NCBI GenBank assembly: GCA_043818215.1
Contig: JBDRGC010000268.1
Span: forward strand, 1-6,074
DNA length: 6,074 nucleotides
Source: JBDRGC01 sp043818215
Lineage (GTDB): Bacteria; Chloroflexota; Anaerolineae; Anaerolineales; UBA11858
Direction of reading: 5' to 3'
In this document: piece after piece, positions 1-4,830 of the stretch
How the letters are laid out: every line of letters begins with the position of its first letter
How positions within the stretch are numbered: the first letter of the stretch is position 1
Notes under the pieces: model-generated
Told to the model about the DNA's origin: nothing
Databases searched by the model: none
What the model saw: the letters and a program-made list of their open reading frames with translations, nothing else
Program-made: the position numbers and the translations under genes

Positions 1-900
1 CAGCCCGGGTATCGCGCCGGACAGCGCGATCAAGATGAACGGTACCCGCCTGCGGTAGCGATCCGACAGGGTCGGCAGCACCACCGCGCCGGCGATGCCC
101 CCCAGCACCATCAGCCCGCCGGCCAGGCCGGCCTGGGTCTGCGTGAAGCCCCGTGGCCGCACTATCTCCTCGATCCAGGTCGTCACGCCGTTGAAGACGC
201 CCAGCCCCACGAAGAAGATCGCTAATAGCAGGATGAAGTCACGCTGGCGCAGCATTTGCTTGAGTCCATCGAAAACCAGCGAACGCTCTTCCTGACCGGG
301 AGGGCAGGGCGCCGTAGGCGGGCGTTCTTTAGCGGCCGCGAAGAAGACCACCGCCGAGACCACCGAGACGATACCGTAGATCATCAATACGCTATCGATA
401 CTCGACTGGAGCATCAAATACGGGGTCAGGGCCATACCGGCCAGGATGCCGAGATAGATGGCCAGCGATCCCAGTCCCGCCGCGGTAGCCCGCTCGCCAG
501 CTGGGAACCAGCGCCCGGCCACAGTGGTCACCGCGTTGAGAATGAAGGGCTGACCGATGGCAATTCCGACCTGGGCCACCAATACCAGCGTGTAATCCGC
601 AGCCACAAATCCGCGCATCAGGCCGAAGATGCCGGTCAGCGCGGCGCCAATCCCTACCGCGAGGCGGATGCCGTAGGTGTCGATGACCCACGAGGCCGGG
701 ATCGAGACGAAAATATAGACGATCATAAAGATCATGGATAAAAGCCCAATGCTGAGATCCGAGACGCCGTAATACCCGGCGGCCGTACTCGTGATCGGGG
801 CAAAGGTGATCCAGAGCATTTGGTTGATGGCCACGGCAAACATGTAAGCCAGCAGCACAACCCAGCGATAACCATAGACTTTGTAAGCAGATTGTTCCAT
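1..900 (-). CDS. MFS transporter, FLVCR/SLC49-like (5' part, truncated by window edge)
   Basis: The minus-strand frame opens at ATG 900-898 and stays open for 300 codons to the window edge, so the C-terminal part is missing. The start is fixed by AGGAGG at 910-915, nine bases upstream. The protein begins MEQSAYKVYGYRWVVLLAYM and shows about eight hydrophobic segments. A motif-A-like loop lies at residues 70-79 (SWVIDTYGIR), and its second-half counterpart is LSDRYRRR near residue 278. A cytoplasmic loop at about 190-220 is rich in P, E and K and separates the two halves. The NQMLWITFAPI stretch after TM1 and the IPASWVIDTYGIR loop resemble FLVCR/SLC49-type major facilitators, which in animals move heme, choline or other small cations. 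A bacterial substrate cannot be inferred. Membrane carrier: very likely. FLVCR-like subfamily: moderately likely. Confidence 0.88.
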   Translation of the reverse strand, partial: MEQSAYKVYGYRWVVLLAYMFAVAINQMLWITFAPITSTAAGYYGVSDLSIGLLSMIFMIVYIFVSIPASWVIDTYGIRLAVGIGAALTGIFGLMRGFVAADYTLVLVAQVGIAIGQPFILNAVTTVAGRWFPAGERATAAGLGSLAIYLGILAGMALTPYLMLQSSIDSVLMIYGIVSVVSAVVFFAAAKERPPTAPCPPGQEERSLVFDGLKQMLRQRDFILLLAIFFVGLGVFNGVTTWIEEIVRPRGFTQTQAGLAGGLMVLGGIAGAVVLPTLSDRYRRRVPFILIALSGAIPGL

Positions 901-909
901 CGGATGAGA

Positions 910-915
910 CCTCCT
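910..915 (-). promoter_or_regulatory. Ribosome binding site of the MFS gene
   Basis: The minus strand reads AGGAGG nine bases before the ATG at 900. This full Shine-Dalgarno core decides the start. Confidence 0.8.
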
Positions 916-957
916 ATCACTAATATCTATCTACGCCCGGCGGCGGGGCCACCACCC

Positions 958-979
958 GGCCGCGCCACCGGGCGCGGCC
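958..979 (-). promoter_or_regulatory. GC-rich hairpin in the MFS leader
   Basis: GGCCGCGCC at 958-966 and GGCGCGGCC at 971-979 form a perfect 9 bp stem with a 4-base loop. It lies about 58 bases upstream of the MFS start. No U tract follows it on the minus strand, so it is not a simple intrinsic terminator. It may be a leader structure or a dispersed palindrome. Confidence 0.45.
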
Positions 980-1076
980 AGCAAGACCACCCAGTCCCCA
1001 CTACAAAACCGGCGATTCCCCAGCAGATGACTCGGTAGGGGCATAAAACACTACCCCACTCACGGGCGCGTTAGCG

Positions 1077-1110
1077 ATAACGTTATAGGCATTAGCGCCG
1101 GTTTTCTCGA
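1077..1110 (-). promoter_or_regulatory. Candidate promoter with palindromic operator for the MFS gene
   Basis: On the minus strand TCGAGA (1105-1110, 4/6 to TTGACA) lies 17 bp before TATAAC (1082-1087, 5/6 to TATAAT). The -10 overlaps the perfect 10 bp palindrome ATAACGTTAT (1077-1086), which could be an operator. If used, transcription would start near 1075 and leave a leader of about 170 bases containing the 958-979 hairpin. A second inverted pair, AAAACCGGCG at 1005-1014 and CGCCGGTTTT at 1096-1105, brackets the region. No known riboswitch class was recognised. Confidence 0.35.
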
Positions 1111-1157
1111 GCAGAGTCGAATCCAAGCTTGTTGACTAATTATTCCATCAGTATAGC

Positions 1158-1336
1158 ATGAGTCCACTGAAAAAACTCTTTTACCGCGGAGAACGCGAAG
1201 AACGCAGAGAAAAACTAAAAACCAAATTTAAGAATTCATGCCAGAATCTGAGCAAAGTTCAGAAACTTTAAATTAATTTTCAAAAATCTCTGCGCTCTCT
1301 GTGTACTCTGCGGTGGGATAGCCTTTTTTCAGTAGA
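1158..1336. mobile_element. MITE-like repeat, copy 1
   Basis: This 179 bp segment matches 1423-1601 with no gaps and about ten substitutions. It opens with ATGAGTCCACTGAAAAAA and closes with TTTTTTCAGTAGA. The arms are imperfect inverted repeats rich in CGCGAAGAACGCAGAG on the left and CTCTGCGCTCTCTG on the right, around an AT-rich core with a small TCTGA/TCAGA hairpin. There is no coding content. The right end has diverged from the 18 bp terminal repeat seen at the end of copy 2. This looks like a non-autonomous, palindromic dispersed element. Confidence 0.8.
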
Positions 1337-1346
1337 GCAACTCCAT

Positions 1347-1375
1347 AATTATTCATACTTCAAAATTATTCATAC
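1347..1375. repeat. Direct repeat AATTATTCATAC in the spacer between element copies
   Basis: AATTATTCATAC occurs at 1347-1358 and again at 1364-1375. The rest of the 86 bp spacer holds an 8 bp inverted repeat, AGAAACAC at 1380-1387 and GTGTTTCT at 1402-1409. No gene is seen here. Confidence 0.6.
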
Positions 1376-1422
1376 GGTAAGAAACACGATAGCAATACAG
1401 GGTGTTTCTAGGTAGTCATACG

Positions 1423-1606
1423 ATGACTCCACTGAAAAAACTCTTTTACCGCGAAGAACGCGAAGAACGCAGAGAAAAACTAAAAACCAAATTTAAAAAT
1501 TCATGCCAGAATCTGAGCAAAGTTCAGAAACTTTAAATTAATTTTCAAAAATCTCAGCGCTCTCTGCGTGCTCTGCGGTGAAATAACCTTTTTTCAGTGG
1601 ACTCAT
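1423..1606. mobile_element. MITE-like repeat, copy 2
   Basis: Second copy of the element at 1158-1336, here with both ends intact. ATGACTCCACTGAAAAAA (1423-1440) and TTTTTTCAGTGGACTCAT (1589-1606) are terminal inverted repeats with one mismatch. The inverted similarity continues inward for roughly 50 bp through the CGC/GAG-rich arms. The right end of this copy is a perfect 18 bp inverted match to the left end of copy 1, so 1158-1606 as a whole is also framed by perfect terminal repeats. Its right tip overlaps the stop codon of the antitoxin remnant (TGA, 1605-1603, minus strand). Confidence 0.8.
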
Positions 1607-2086
1607 ATATCCTCCCGTGGAAAATTAGCCCACATTTCGCGTCGAACTTCAGCGATATCTTCGTCAGTGATGTCTAAATCGCTCCAGATGCCGCGTAACG
1701 ATTTGCGCGGAACTGGTTGCGCTGACTGTAACTCCCGCTCGATATCTGGAACCACCCATTCAATCAGACGAACTTTATCAAGCGGTGAAAGTCGTTTAGG
1801 GATGAGAATTAAATAACTTGCGCGTTTGTATCCTAACGCGAGTGCCGGTTGAGTAGCGGAGGCACAGTTTTTTCGTGCCGTAGCGTATCGAAACCAAGCG
1901 GTTTCTGGCGAATTAAGCCCGTTTGGTTTCGACACCGTACCTGCGTTCGGTGCAGGTGTACGCCCCTCTAAAATCATTCGGGGCTACTCAACCTGCACTA
2001 CTCTCTAATTTGAAAATGGGAAAGTTATTTAATCACCGTTCCTTAGCCATATCTAATACTTCATTGAAAGTAACAGTCCCTTGCAT
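1603..2086 (-). pseudogene. VapB-like antitoxin gene interrupted by a 226 bp element
   Basis: The 5' piece starts at ATG 2086-2084 behind GAGGTG (2091-2096) and encodes MQGTVTFNEVLDMAKER before a TGA at 2035-2033. The last base of that stop belongs to the inserted element (1808-2033). The 3' piece, 1807 to 1603, encodes IPKRLSPLDKVRLIEW and onward to DIAEVRREMWANFPREDI. Deleting exactly 1808-2033 joins the two in frame, giving an 85-residue protein. From memory, the C-terminal block (RKSLRGIW...EEDI...RREMWANFPREDI type) marks small antitoxins that precede PIN-domain toxins in Chloroflexota and cyanobacteria. That family call is recall, not a search result. The 3' piece has no ATG, GTG or TTG start with a ribosome site, so the gene is probably dead. 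No toxin follows: the minus strand downstream of the stop is MITE-like repeat. Confidence 0.7.
1808..2033. mobile_element. 226 bp MITE-like inverted-repeat element inside the antitoxin gene
   Basis: ATTAAATAACTT at 1808-1819 and its exact complement at 2022-2033 bound the element. Arms of 50 and 51 bp end at a second conserved block, AGTGCCGGTTGAGTAGC (1841-1857) against GCTACTCAACCTGCACT (1983-1999), 16 of 17 paired. Inside are a further inverted pair around CGAAACCAA (1880-1897 with 1923-1940, 15 of 18) and small hairpins at 1861-1879 and 1939-1957. No protein is encoded; a 124-codon frame reading out of it is accidental. The GGTTGAGTAGC...TATCGAAACC theme is one I recognise as a dispersed bacterial repeat. 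No clear target-site duplication is visible. Confidence 0.75.
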
Positions 2087-2090
2087 TTTT

Positions 2091-2096
2091 CACCTC
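2091..2096 (-). promoter_or_regulatory. Ribosome binding site of the interrupted antitoxin
   Basis: GAGGTG on the minus strand lies four bases before ATG 2086. It supports the short 17-codon 5' fragment as a genuine gene start rather than a chance ORF. Confidence 0.55.
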
Positions 2097-2113
2097 ATTA
2101 TGTCTGGTAATGA

Positions 2114-2190
2114 ATTCGCCACTAGCTATCCGCCATCCGCCACCCGCCACTCGCCATCCGCCACCCGCCACTCGCCACCCGCCATCCGCT
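2114..2190 (-). repeat. GC-rich heptanucleotide array, 11 units
   Basis: Read on the minus strand, the array is eleven consecutive 7-mers of the form GGCGRRT (GGCGGAT, GGCGGGT, GGCGAGT, plus variants AGCGGAT, AGCTAGT and GGCGAAT), in unbroken phase. It starts three bases after the TGA of the DUF389 gene and runs towards the antitoxin start. The same unit type in the same sense orientation follows the gene at 4901-5968. It resembles the heptanucleotide STRR arrays known from cyanobacteria. Confidence 0.9.
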
Positions 2191-2193
2191 GCC

Positions 2194-3441
2194 TCACCAA
2201 TTCGGCGCCGGGGTGGCGGCCAACAGCGCCGATTGCAGCATCCAGCCCTCTCTGCCATCTGGCAGCCTCACATGCAGCCATAGAACTTTATTCGCCACCA
2301 CGGGTTTGTCACTGAGAATTTGGATCAGCGTGCCGTTGAGCGCCGAGGTGACGAATTCCTCGCTGAAGCCTGGCCCGGCTCGCAGTATGGCGCCTTTGTA
2401 TTCCTCTGACGTGTTGACCAACGCGTAGACCGGTGTTGGGCTGGGTGACGGAGTGTAGCTGGGGGATGGCGTGATAGATGGCGTGACCGTGGGTGGCAGG
2501 GTTGCCGAGGGTGGAACAGGCGTAAACGTTGATGTCGGCGTGGGAGTGGTGGAGGCCGTTGCAGTAGGAGTGAGTGTGGCAGTCGGACTCGGTGTCGGGA
2601 TGGCAACCTGCCCCCAAAATGCGGCCCCCGCCCCACTGAGTCCGATCAGCACAATTGCTCCCACAAGGGCTACCACCCCTCCAATCGTGTATCCAAACAA
2701 AGTCAGCGGGCGGAATCCCAAAATCGCCAGCGTTATAGCCCCCAGAAGGGCAGCCCAGGCCAGGTGGACGGCGAAAACCACCAGACCGTCCGGCCACAAA
2801 TGGGGGAGTCCGCTTCCCAGCCCGAAGCCAGCCACGGTCAGCGGCACGAAGAGTTCATAAGCCAGGGCGACACTGGCTACCGCCGCCCGACGTCTTGAGC
2901 GCACCAACGAGATACTTGTCAGGATAGCGCCCACCGCCAGCACGAGTAAATTATGCCATATCAGTTGAGCGTGGAAATAAACCTGTATCAGTTCCGAAAT
3001 CCCCCACAGATTGGCGGCATAGCCTGCCAGCGCCCCAACGAGCAGCACAAGTATGCTGGCGATCACAATGCCGATCAGACTGCGGACGAAGAAACGCGTT
3101 GAACCGGTTACGGTTCCCAGGGATAGCCCGACCAGAGGGGCCATTGTCGGGGCGAACAGGGCGCCCAAAACCAGAAATGCGGGAGAATCGATGAGCAGCC
3201 CCGCGCCTATAATTGCTCCCGCCAAAAGTGAAAACAAAAAGAAATCGAACGATGGCGAAAGCCGTTGAGAGAGCTTATCTAAAAAAGACTCTCGTTCGGA
3301 GGCGCTCAAGGGCAGCAACAAGCGGCGTGCCCGTCGCCGGCGGGCGGGTTGCATGTTCTGGGGGTCGTCTGGTGTTTGTTCGGTTTGAGGTAGATTCATT
3401 TTATTTATGTACTGGTCAACAAAAACTTGAACATAAGTCAT
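2194..3441 (-). CDS. DUF389 membrane protein with P/T-rich linker and C-terminal SH3-like domain
   Basis: The protein has 415 residues. Residues 31-42 are a basic cytoplasmic stretch (QPARRRRARR). Residues 66-245 form a DUF389-type membrane domain with SFDFFLFSLLAGAIIGAGLL followed by LGALFAPTMAPLVG. About seven hydrophobic segments end near residue 270. Residues 282-337 are an almost pure P/T/S linker. Residues 338-412 resemble a bacterial SH3 domain (ILRAGPGF near 352, LWLHVRLPDGREGWM near 387), probably binding cell-wall material outside the membrane. DUF389 function is unknown. The start is uncertain: neither ATG 3441 nor the second ATG at 3399 (MNLPQTEQ, residue 15) has a Shine-Dalgarno, and the second is plausible because the first 14 residues look unlike the rest. 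It is transcribed towards a heptad array. Confidence 0.9.
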   Translation of the reverse strand: MTYVQVFVDQYINKMNLPQTEQTPDDPQNMQPARRRRARRLLLPLSASERESFLDKLSQRLSPSFDFFLFSLLAGAIIGAGLLIDSPAFLVLGALFAPTMAPLVGLSLGTVTGSTRFFVRSLIGIVIASILVLLVGALAGYAANLWGISELIQVYFHAQLIWHNLLVLAVGAILTSISLVRSRRRAAVASVALAYELFVPLTVAGFGLGSGLPHLWPDGLVVFAVHLAWAALLGAITLAILGFRPLTLFGYTIGGVVALVGAIVLIGLSGAGAAFWGQVAIPTPSPTATLTPTATASTTPTPTSTFTPVPPSATLPPTVTPSITPSPSYTPSPSPTPVYALVNTSEEYKGAILRAGPGFSEEFVTSALNGTLIQILSDKPVVANKVLWLHVRLPDGREGWMLQSALLAATPAPNW

Positions 3442-3464
3442 ACCGCAAGGGTATACCGGTTGGT

Positions 3465-3547
3465 ATTGCGAGCCAGCTCTTCTGGCGAAGCAATCTCCTC
3501 CTTAGCGAGATGGAGATTGCCACATTCCACTGCGTTCCATTCGCAAT
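3465..3547. repeat. REP-like nested palindrome upstream of the DUF389 gene
   Basis: ATTGCGA at 3465-3471 pairs with TCGCAAT at 3541-3547. Inside, GCAATCTCC at 3490-3498 pairs with GGAGATTGC at 3512-3520. The ATTGCGAGC...GAAGCAATCTC...GAGATTGC...CGCAATGACA pattern is one I recognise as a dispersed intergenic repeat of many bacteria. It fills most of the 146 bp gap between two genes on the same strand and could act as an mRNA stabiliser or terminator-like structure. Confidence 0.7.
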
Positions 3548-3562
3548 GACATGTTGTTTAAG

Positions 3563-3589
3563 GTAATCTTGACGATTACAGATTTTTTT
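3563..3589 (+). terminator. Weak hairpin plus T tract
   Basis: GTAATC (3563-3568) and GATTAC (3574-3579) form a 6 bp stem, followed on the plus strand by AGATTTTTTT. No plus-strand gene ends here. On the minus strand the tract is an A run between the HAD stop codon and the stem, so the biological direction is unclear. Confidence 0.3.
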
Positions 3590-4058
3590 ATGTACGCAAG
3601 GTCGCTACAATTCTCAGCGGATTTTCCAGCAACCCCAGGGCCGCGTAGATATCGGGCACAATAATGTCGGCCGAGCGAAGAGCACCGCCGGATAAACCTT
3701 CGACAGAAAGAATGCCAATGCCGATGGCCGCGGCTTGCAACATGGCTGCATCATTGGCACCCTGCCCGATGGCCGCCACGTGCTCGGCTCCCAGGTTGCG
3801 CACATACTCAGCTTTTTGCGCGGCCTCGTTTCCGCGGGTTACGCGCACCGCTTCCAAATCGAGTTGTTGGTCGATGATGTATTGCCGCCCGTGCGTATCA
3901 GCCGTCAGCAGATGCAAAGACAGCCGCTCACGTAGAGTGACAAATATTTGCGCCAACCCCTCGTGTAGATGCCCATCTACGGCCAGCGTGCCGTTGACAT
4001 CGCACACCAGGTGCGCCAGTTGCACAACCCCGCGGCCAGGAATGTCTAGTTTTATCAT
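3588..4058 (-). CDS. HAD-family hydrolase, soluble P-type-ATPase-like
   Basis: The protein has 156 residues from ATG 4058, fixed by GGGAGG at 4066-4071 with seven bases of spacing. An in-frame ATG 17 codons upstream (4109) has no ribosome site and lies in degenerate repeat sequence. HAD motif I is CDVNGTLAVDG with nucleophile D20. The P-type-like G23-T24 follows, and the usual +2 acid is replaced by N22. Motif II is LLTADTHG (T52), matching the TGD-type motif of P-type ATPases. K82 is the motif III candidate. Motif IV is IGQGANDAAML (98-107), with N102-D103 kept but Q99 where transport ATPases have D. There is no cap domain and no membrane segment, so it is a cytosolic phosphatase-like protein of the COG4087 kind. 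The physiological substrate is unknown. Nothing nearby points to metal transport. Confidence 0.87.
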   Translation of the reverse strand: MIKLDIPGRGVVQLAHLVCDVNGTLAVDGHLHEGLAQIFVTLRERLSLHLLTADTHGRQYIIDQQLDLEAVRVTRGNEAAQKAEYVRNLGAEHVAAIGQGANDAAMLQAAAIGIGILSVEGLSGGALRSADIIVPDIYAALGLLENPLRIVATLRT

Positions 4059-4065
4059 ATCGCAG

Positions 4066-4071
4066 CCTCCC
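4066..4071 (-). promoter_or_regulatory. Ribosome binding site that fixes the HAD start
   Basis: GGGAGG on the minus strand lies seven bases before ATG 4058. It argues against the longer frame from 4109. Confidence 0.75.
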
Positions 4072-4130
4072 GCTGTGACCGACGGACGATAGCCGACCGC
4101 CGACCGCACCCGCCGACTTGCTGACTCGCC

Positions 4131-4164
4131 AGACCTTCCAGGTTTTCGGAAACCTGGAAGGTCT
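4131..4164. repeat. Perfect 15 bp hairpin with TCGG loop
   Basis: AGACCTTCCAGGTTT (4131-4145) and AAACCTGGAAGGTCT (4150-4164) are exact complements around TCGG. This is a stable palindrome in the leader of the HAD gene. It resembles the dispersed GACCT...AGGTC palindromes common in Chloroflexota and Bacteroidota intergenic DNA. On the plus strand it is followed by TATTATA, not a T run, so a terminator role is weak. Confidence 0.75.
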
Positions 4165-4165
4165 T

Positions 4166-4195
4166 ATTATACAGGAATTTGTGGATTAGTAGTAA
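4166..4195 (-). promoter_or_regulatory. Candidate promoter of the HAD gene
   Basis: The minus strand has a perfect TATAAT at 4166-4171. Only a poor -35 (TTACTA, 4190-4195, spacing 18) is seen. Transcription would start inside the adjacent hairpin at 4131-4164, so the transcript could begin with that structure. Confidence 0.3.
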
Positions 4196-4272
4196 AATAA
4201 GCCTAAATAAATGATTTTTCGCCCACCAAAAGGGAAAGTTGTGCGTCATTTGAATTACGCACAAAAACCTAA

Positions 4273-4358
4273 TGGTAAATGGTAAATGGTGAATTATAAA
4301 TGGTAAATGATTGCGGCGATCCTCGCCTCATTTACAATTTACCATTAACCATTTACTC
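4273..4358 (+). repeat. AT-rich heptads folded as a long inverted repeat in the four-helix-bundle gene leader
   Basis: The left half (4273-4307) is five 7-mers, TGGTAAA, TGGTAAA, TGGTGAA, TTATAAA, TGGTAAA. The right half (4331-4358) reads the complement in phase, TTTACAA, TTTACCA, TTAACCA, TTTACTC. The centre is GGCGA-TCC-TCGCC (4315-4327). In RNA this would make an imperfect hairpin with arms of about 35-40 bases, ending some 12 bases before the ribosome site of the downstream gene. Confidence 0.8.
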
Positions 4359-4369
4359 ATTTTTATACC

Positions 4370-4376
4370 GAGGTGA
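4370..4376 (+). promoter_or_regulatory. Ribosome binding site of the four-helix-bundle gene
   Basis: GAGGTGA is followed by ATGATG. The spacing from AGG is only three bases to the first ATG (4377) but six to the second (4380), which favours the second as start. Confidence 0.6.
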
Positions 4377-4379
4377 ATG

Positions 4380-4748
4380 ATGGCTATAGGCGATGATCTT
4401 GAAGAAAGGTTGATTGAATTTGCAGTACGTATTGTGAAATTGTGCAACGCGATGCCCAAAACCACAGTTAGCCGGCATCTGGGAAATCAACTGGTGCGTA
4501 GCGGAACGTCACCGGCTTTTAACTATGGTGAGGCCAGAGCTGCGGAAAGTAAGCGGGACTTTGTTCACAAAATGCGTGTTGTGCATAAGGAATTGAATGA
4601 ATCGAATATCAACCTTAAAATCATTCATCGCAGTAAGCTATTATCAGAAAAACAGTTGAGTAGCATTATGGATGAATGTGACCAACTCTGCCGTATTTTC
4701 AATGCCAGTATCGAGACCGCTCTTGACGATAAAAGCGACAAAACGTAA
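4380..4748 (+). CDS. Four-helix-bundle protein (23S rRNA intervening-sequence protein / Avd-like family)
   Basis: The protein has 122 residues from ATG 4380, or 123 if the preceding ATG at 4377 is used. Numbering from the latter, four amphipathic helices are expected at about 7-24, 30-56, 57-85 and 90-114. The family hallmark is QLVRSGTSPAFNYGEARA (38-55), the equivalent of the RSGTSVGANYREA signature between helices two and three. Relatives are encoded in intervening sequences of 23S rRNA genes in spirochaetes and others. The accessory protein Avd of diversity-generating retroelements has the same fold and binds nucleic acid. This copy is free-standing, with no rRNA, reverse transcriptase or template repeat in the window. 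It is bounded by inverted repeats and heptad arrays and preceded by a long leader hairpin, suggesting a small mobile or selfish cassette. Its function is unknown. Confidence 0.85.
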   Translation: MAIGDDLEERLIEFAVRIVKLCNAMPKTTVSRHLGNQLVRSGTSPAFNYGEARAAESKRDFVHKMRVVHKELNESNINLKIIHRSKLLSEKQLSSIMDECDQLCRIFNASIETALDDKSDKT

Positions 4749-4757
4749 TTTATACCT

Positions 4758-4827
4758 ATGCAGGCACTGTGCAATTTACCATTCACCATTTACCATTCAC
4801 CATTTACCATTTCATTTCACCCTGCAT
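4758..4827. repeat. AT-rich heptad array (TTTACCA/TTCACCA) within an inverted ATGCAGG pair
   Basis: Five in-phase 7-mers alternate TTTACCA and TTCACCA at 4775-4809, followed by a degenerate unit. They are the complement of the TGGTAAA/TGGTGAA units at 4273-4307. The tract is bracketed by ATGCAGG (4758-4764) and CCTGCAT (4821-4827). It lies directly after the four-helix-bundle gene and before the right arm of the cassette. Confidence 0.8.
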
Positions 4828-4830
4828 AAT
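4803..4830 (+). promoter_or_regulatory. Possible promoter in the right arm of the cassette
   Basis: TTTACC (4803-4808) lies 16 bp before CATAAT (4825-4830), a 4/6 and 5/6 match to the -35 and -10 consensus. It would drive the lipoprotein gene at 4901. In the left arm the corresponding bases read CGTAAT rather than CATAAT on that strand, so the right arm alone has the better -10. Confidence 0.22.

Noticed and set aside
256..741. 161-codon plus-strand ORF
   Set aside because: Antisense shadow of the MFS transporter gene: charged, low-complexity composition, no ribosome site.
1538..1606. Small ORF starting at the ATGA overlap (MSPLKKGYFTAEHAE...) as a possible toxin
   Set aside because: It has 22 codons, all within the repeat element, and no PIN-domain features. 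The repeat merely supplies an open frame.
1603..1977. 124-codon minus-strand ORF covering the antitoxin 3' part
   Set aside because: Its ATG lies inside the 226 bp element with no ribosome site, and its first 56 or so residues translate inverted-repeat DNA. Only the part from 1807 down is genuine gene sequence.
2471..2860. Plus-strand ORF rich in V and G
   Set aside because: Antisense of the P/T-rich linker and membrane part of the DUF389 protein; its composition is a by-product of ACC/CCC codon repeats.
4078..4130. Further heptad array upstream of the HAD gene
   Set aside because: Short CCGACCG-like repetition exists, but the 7-base phase is lost after two units; too degenerate to call.
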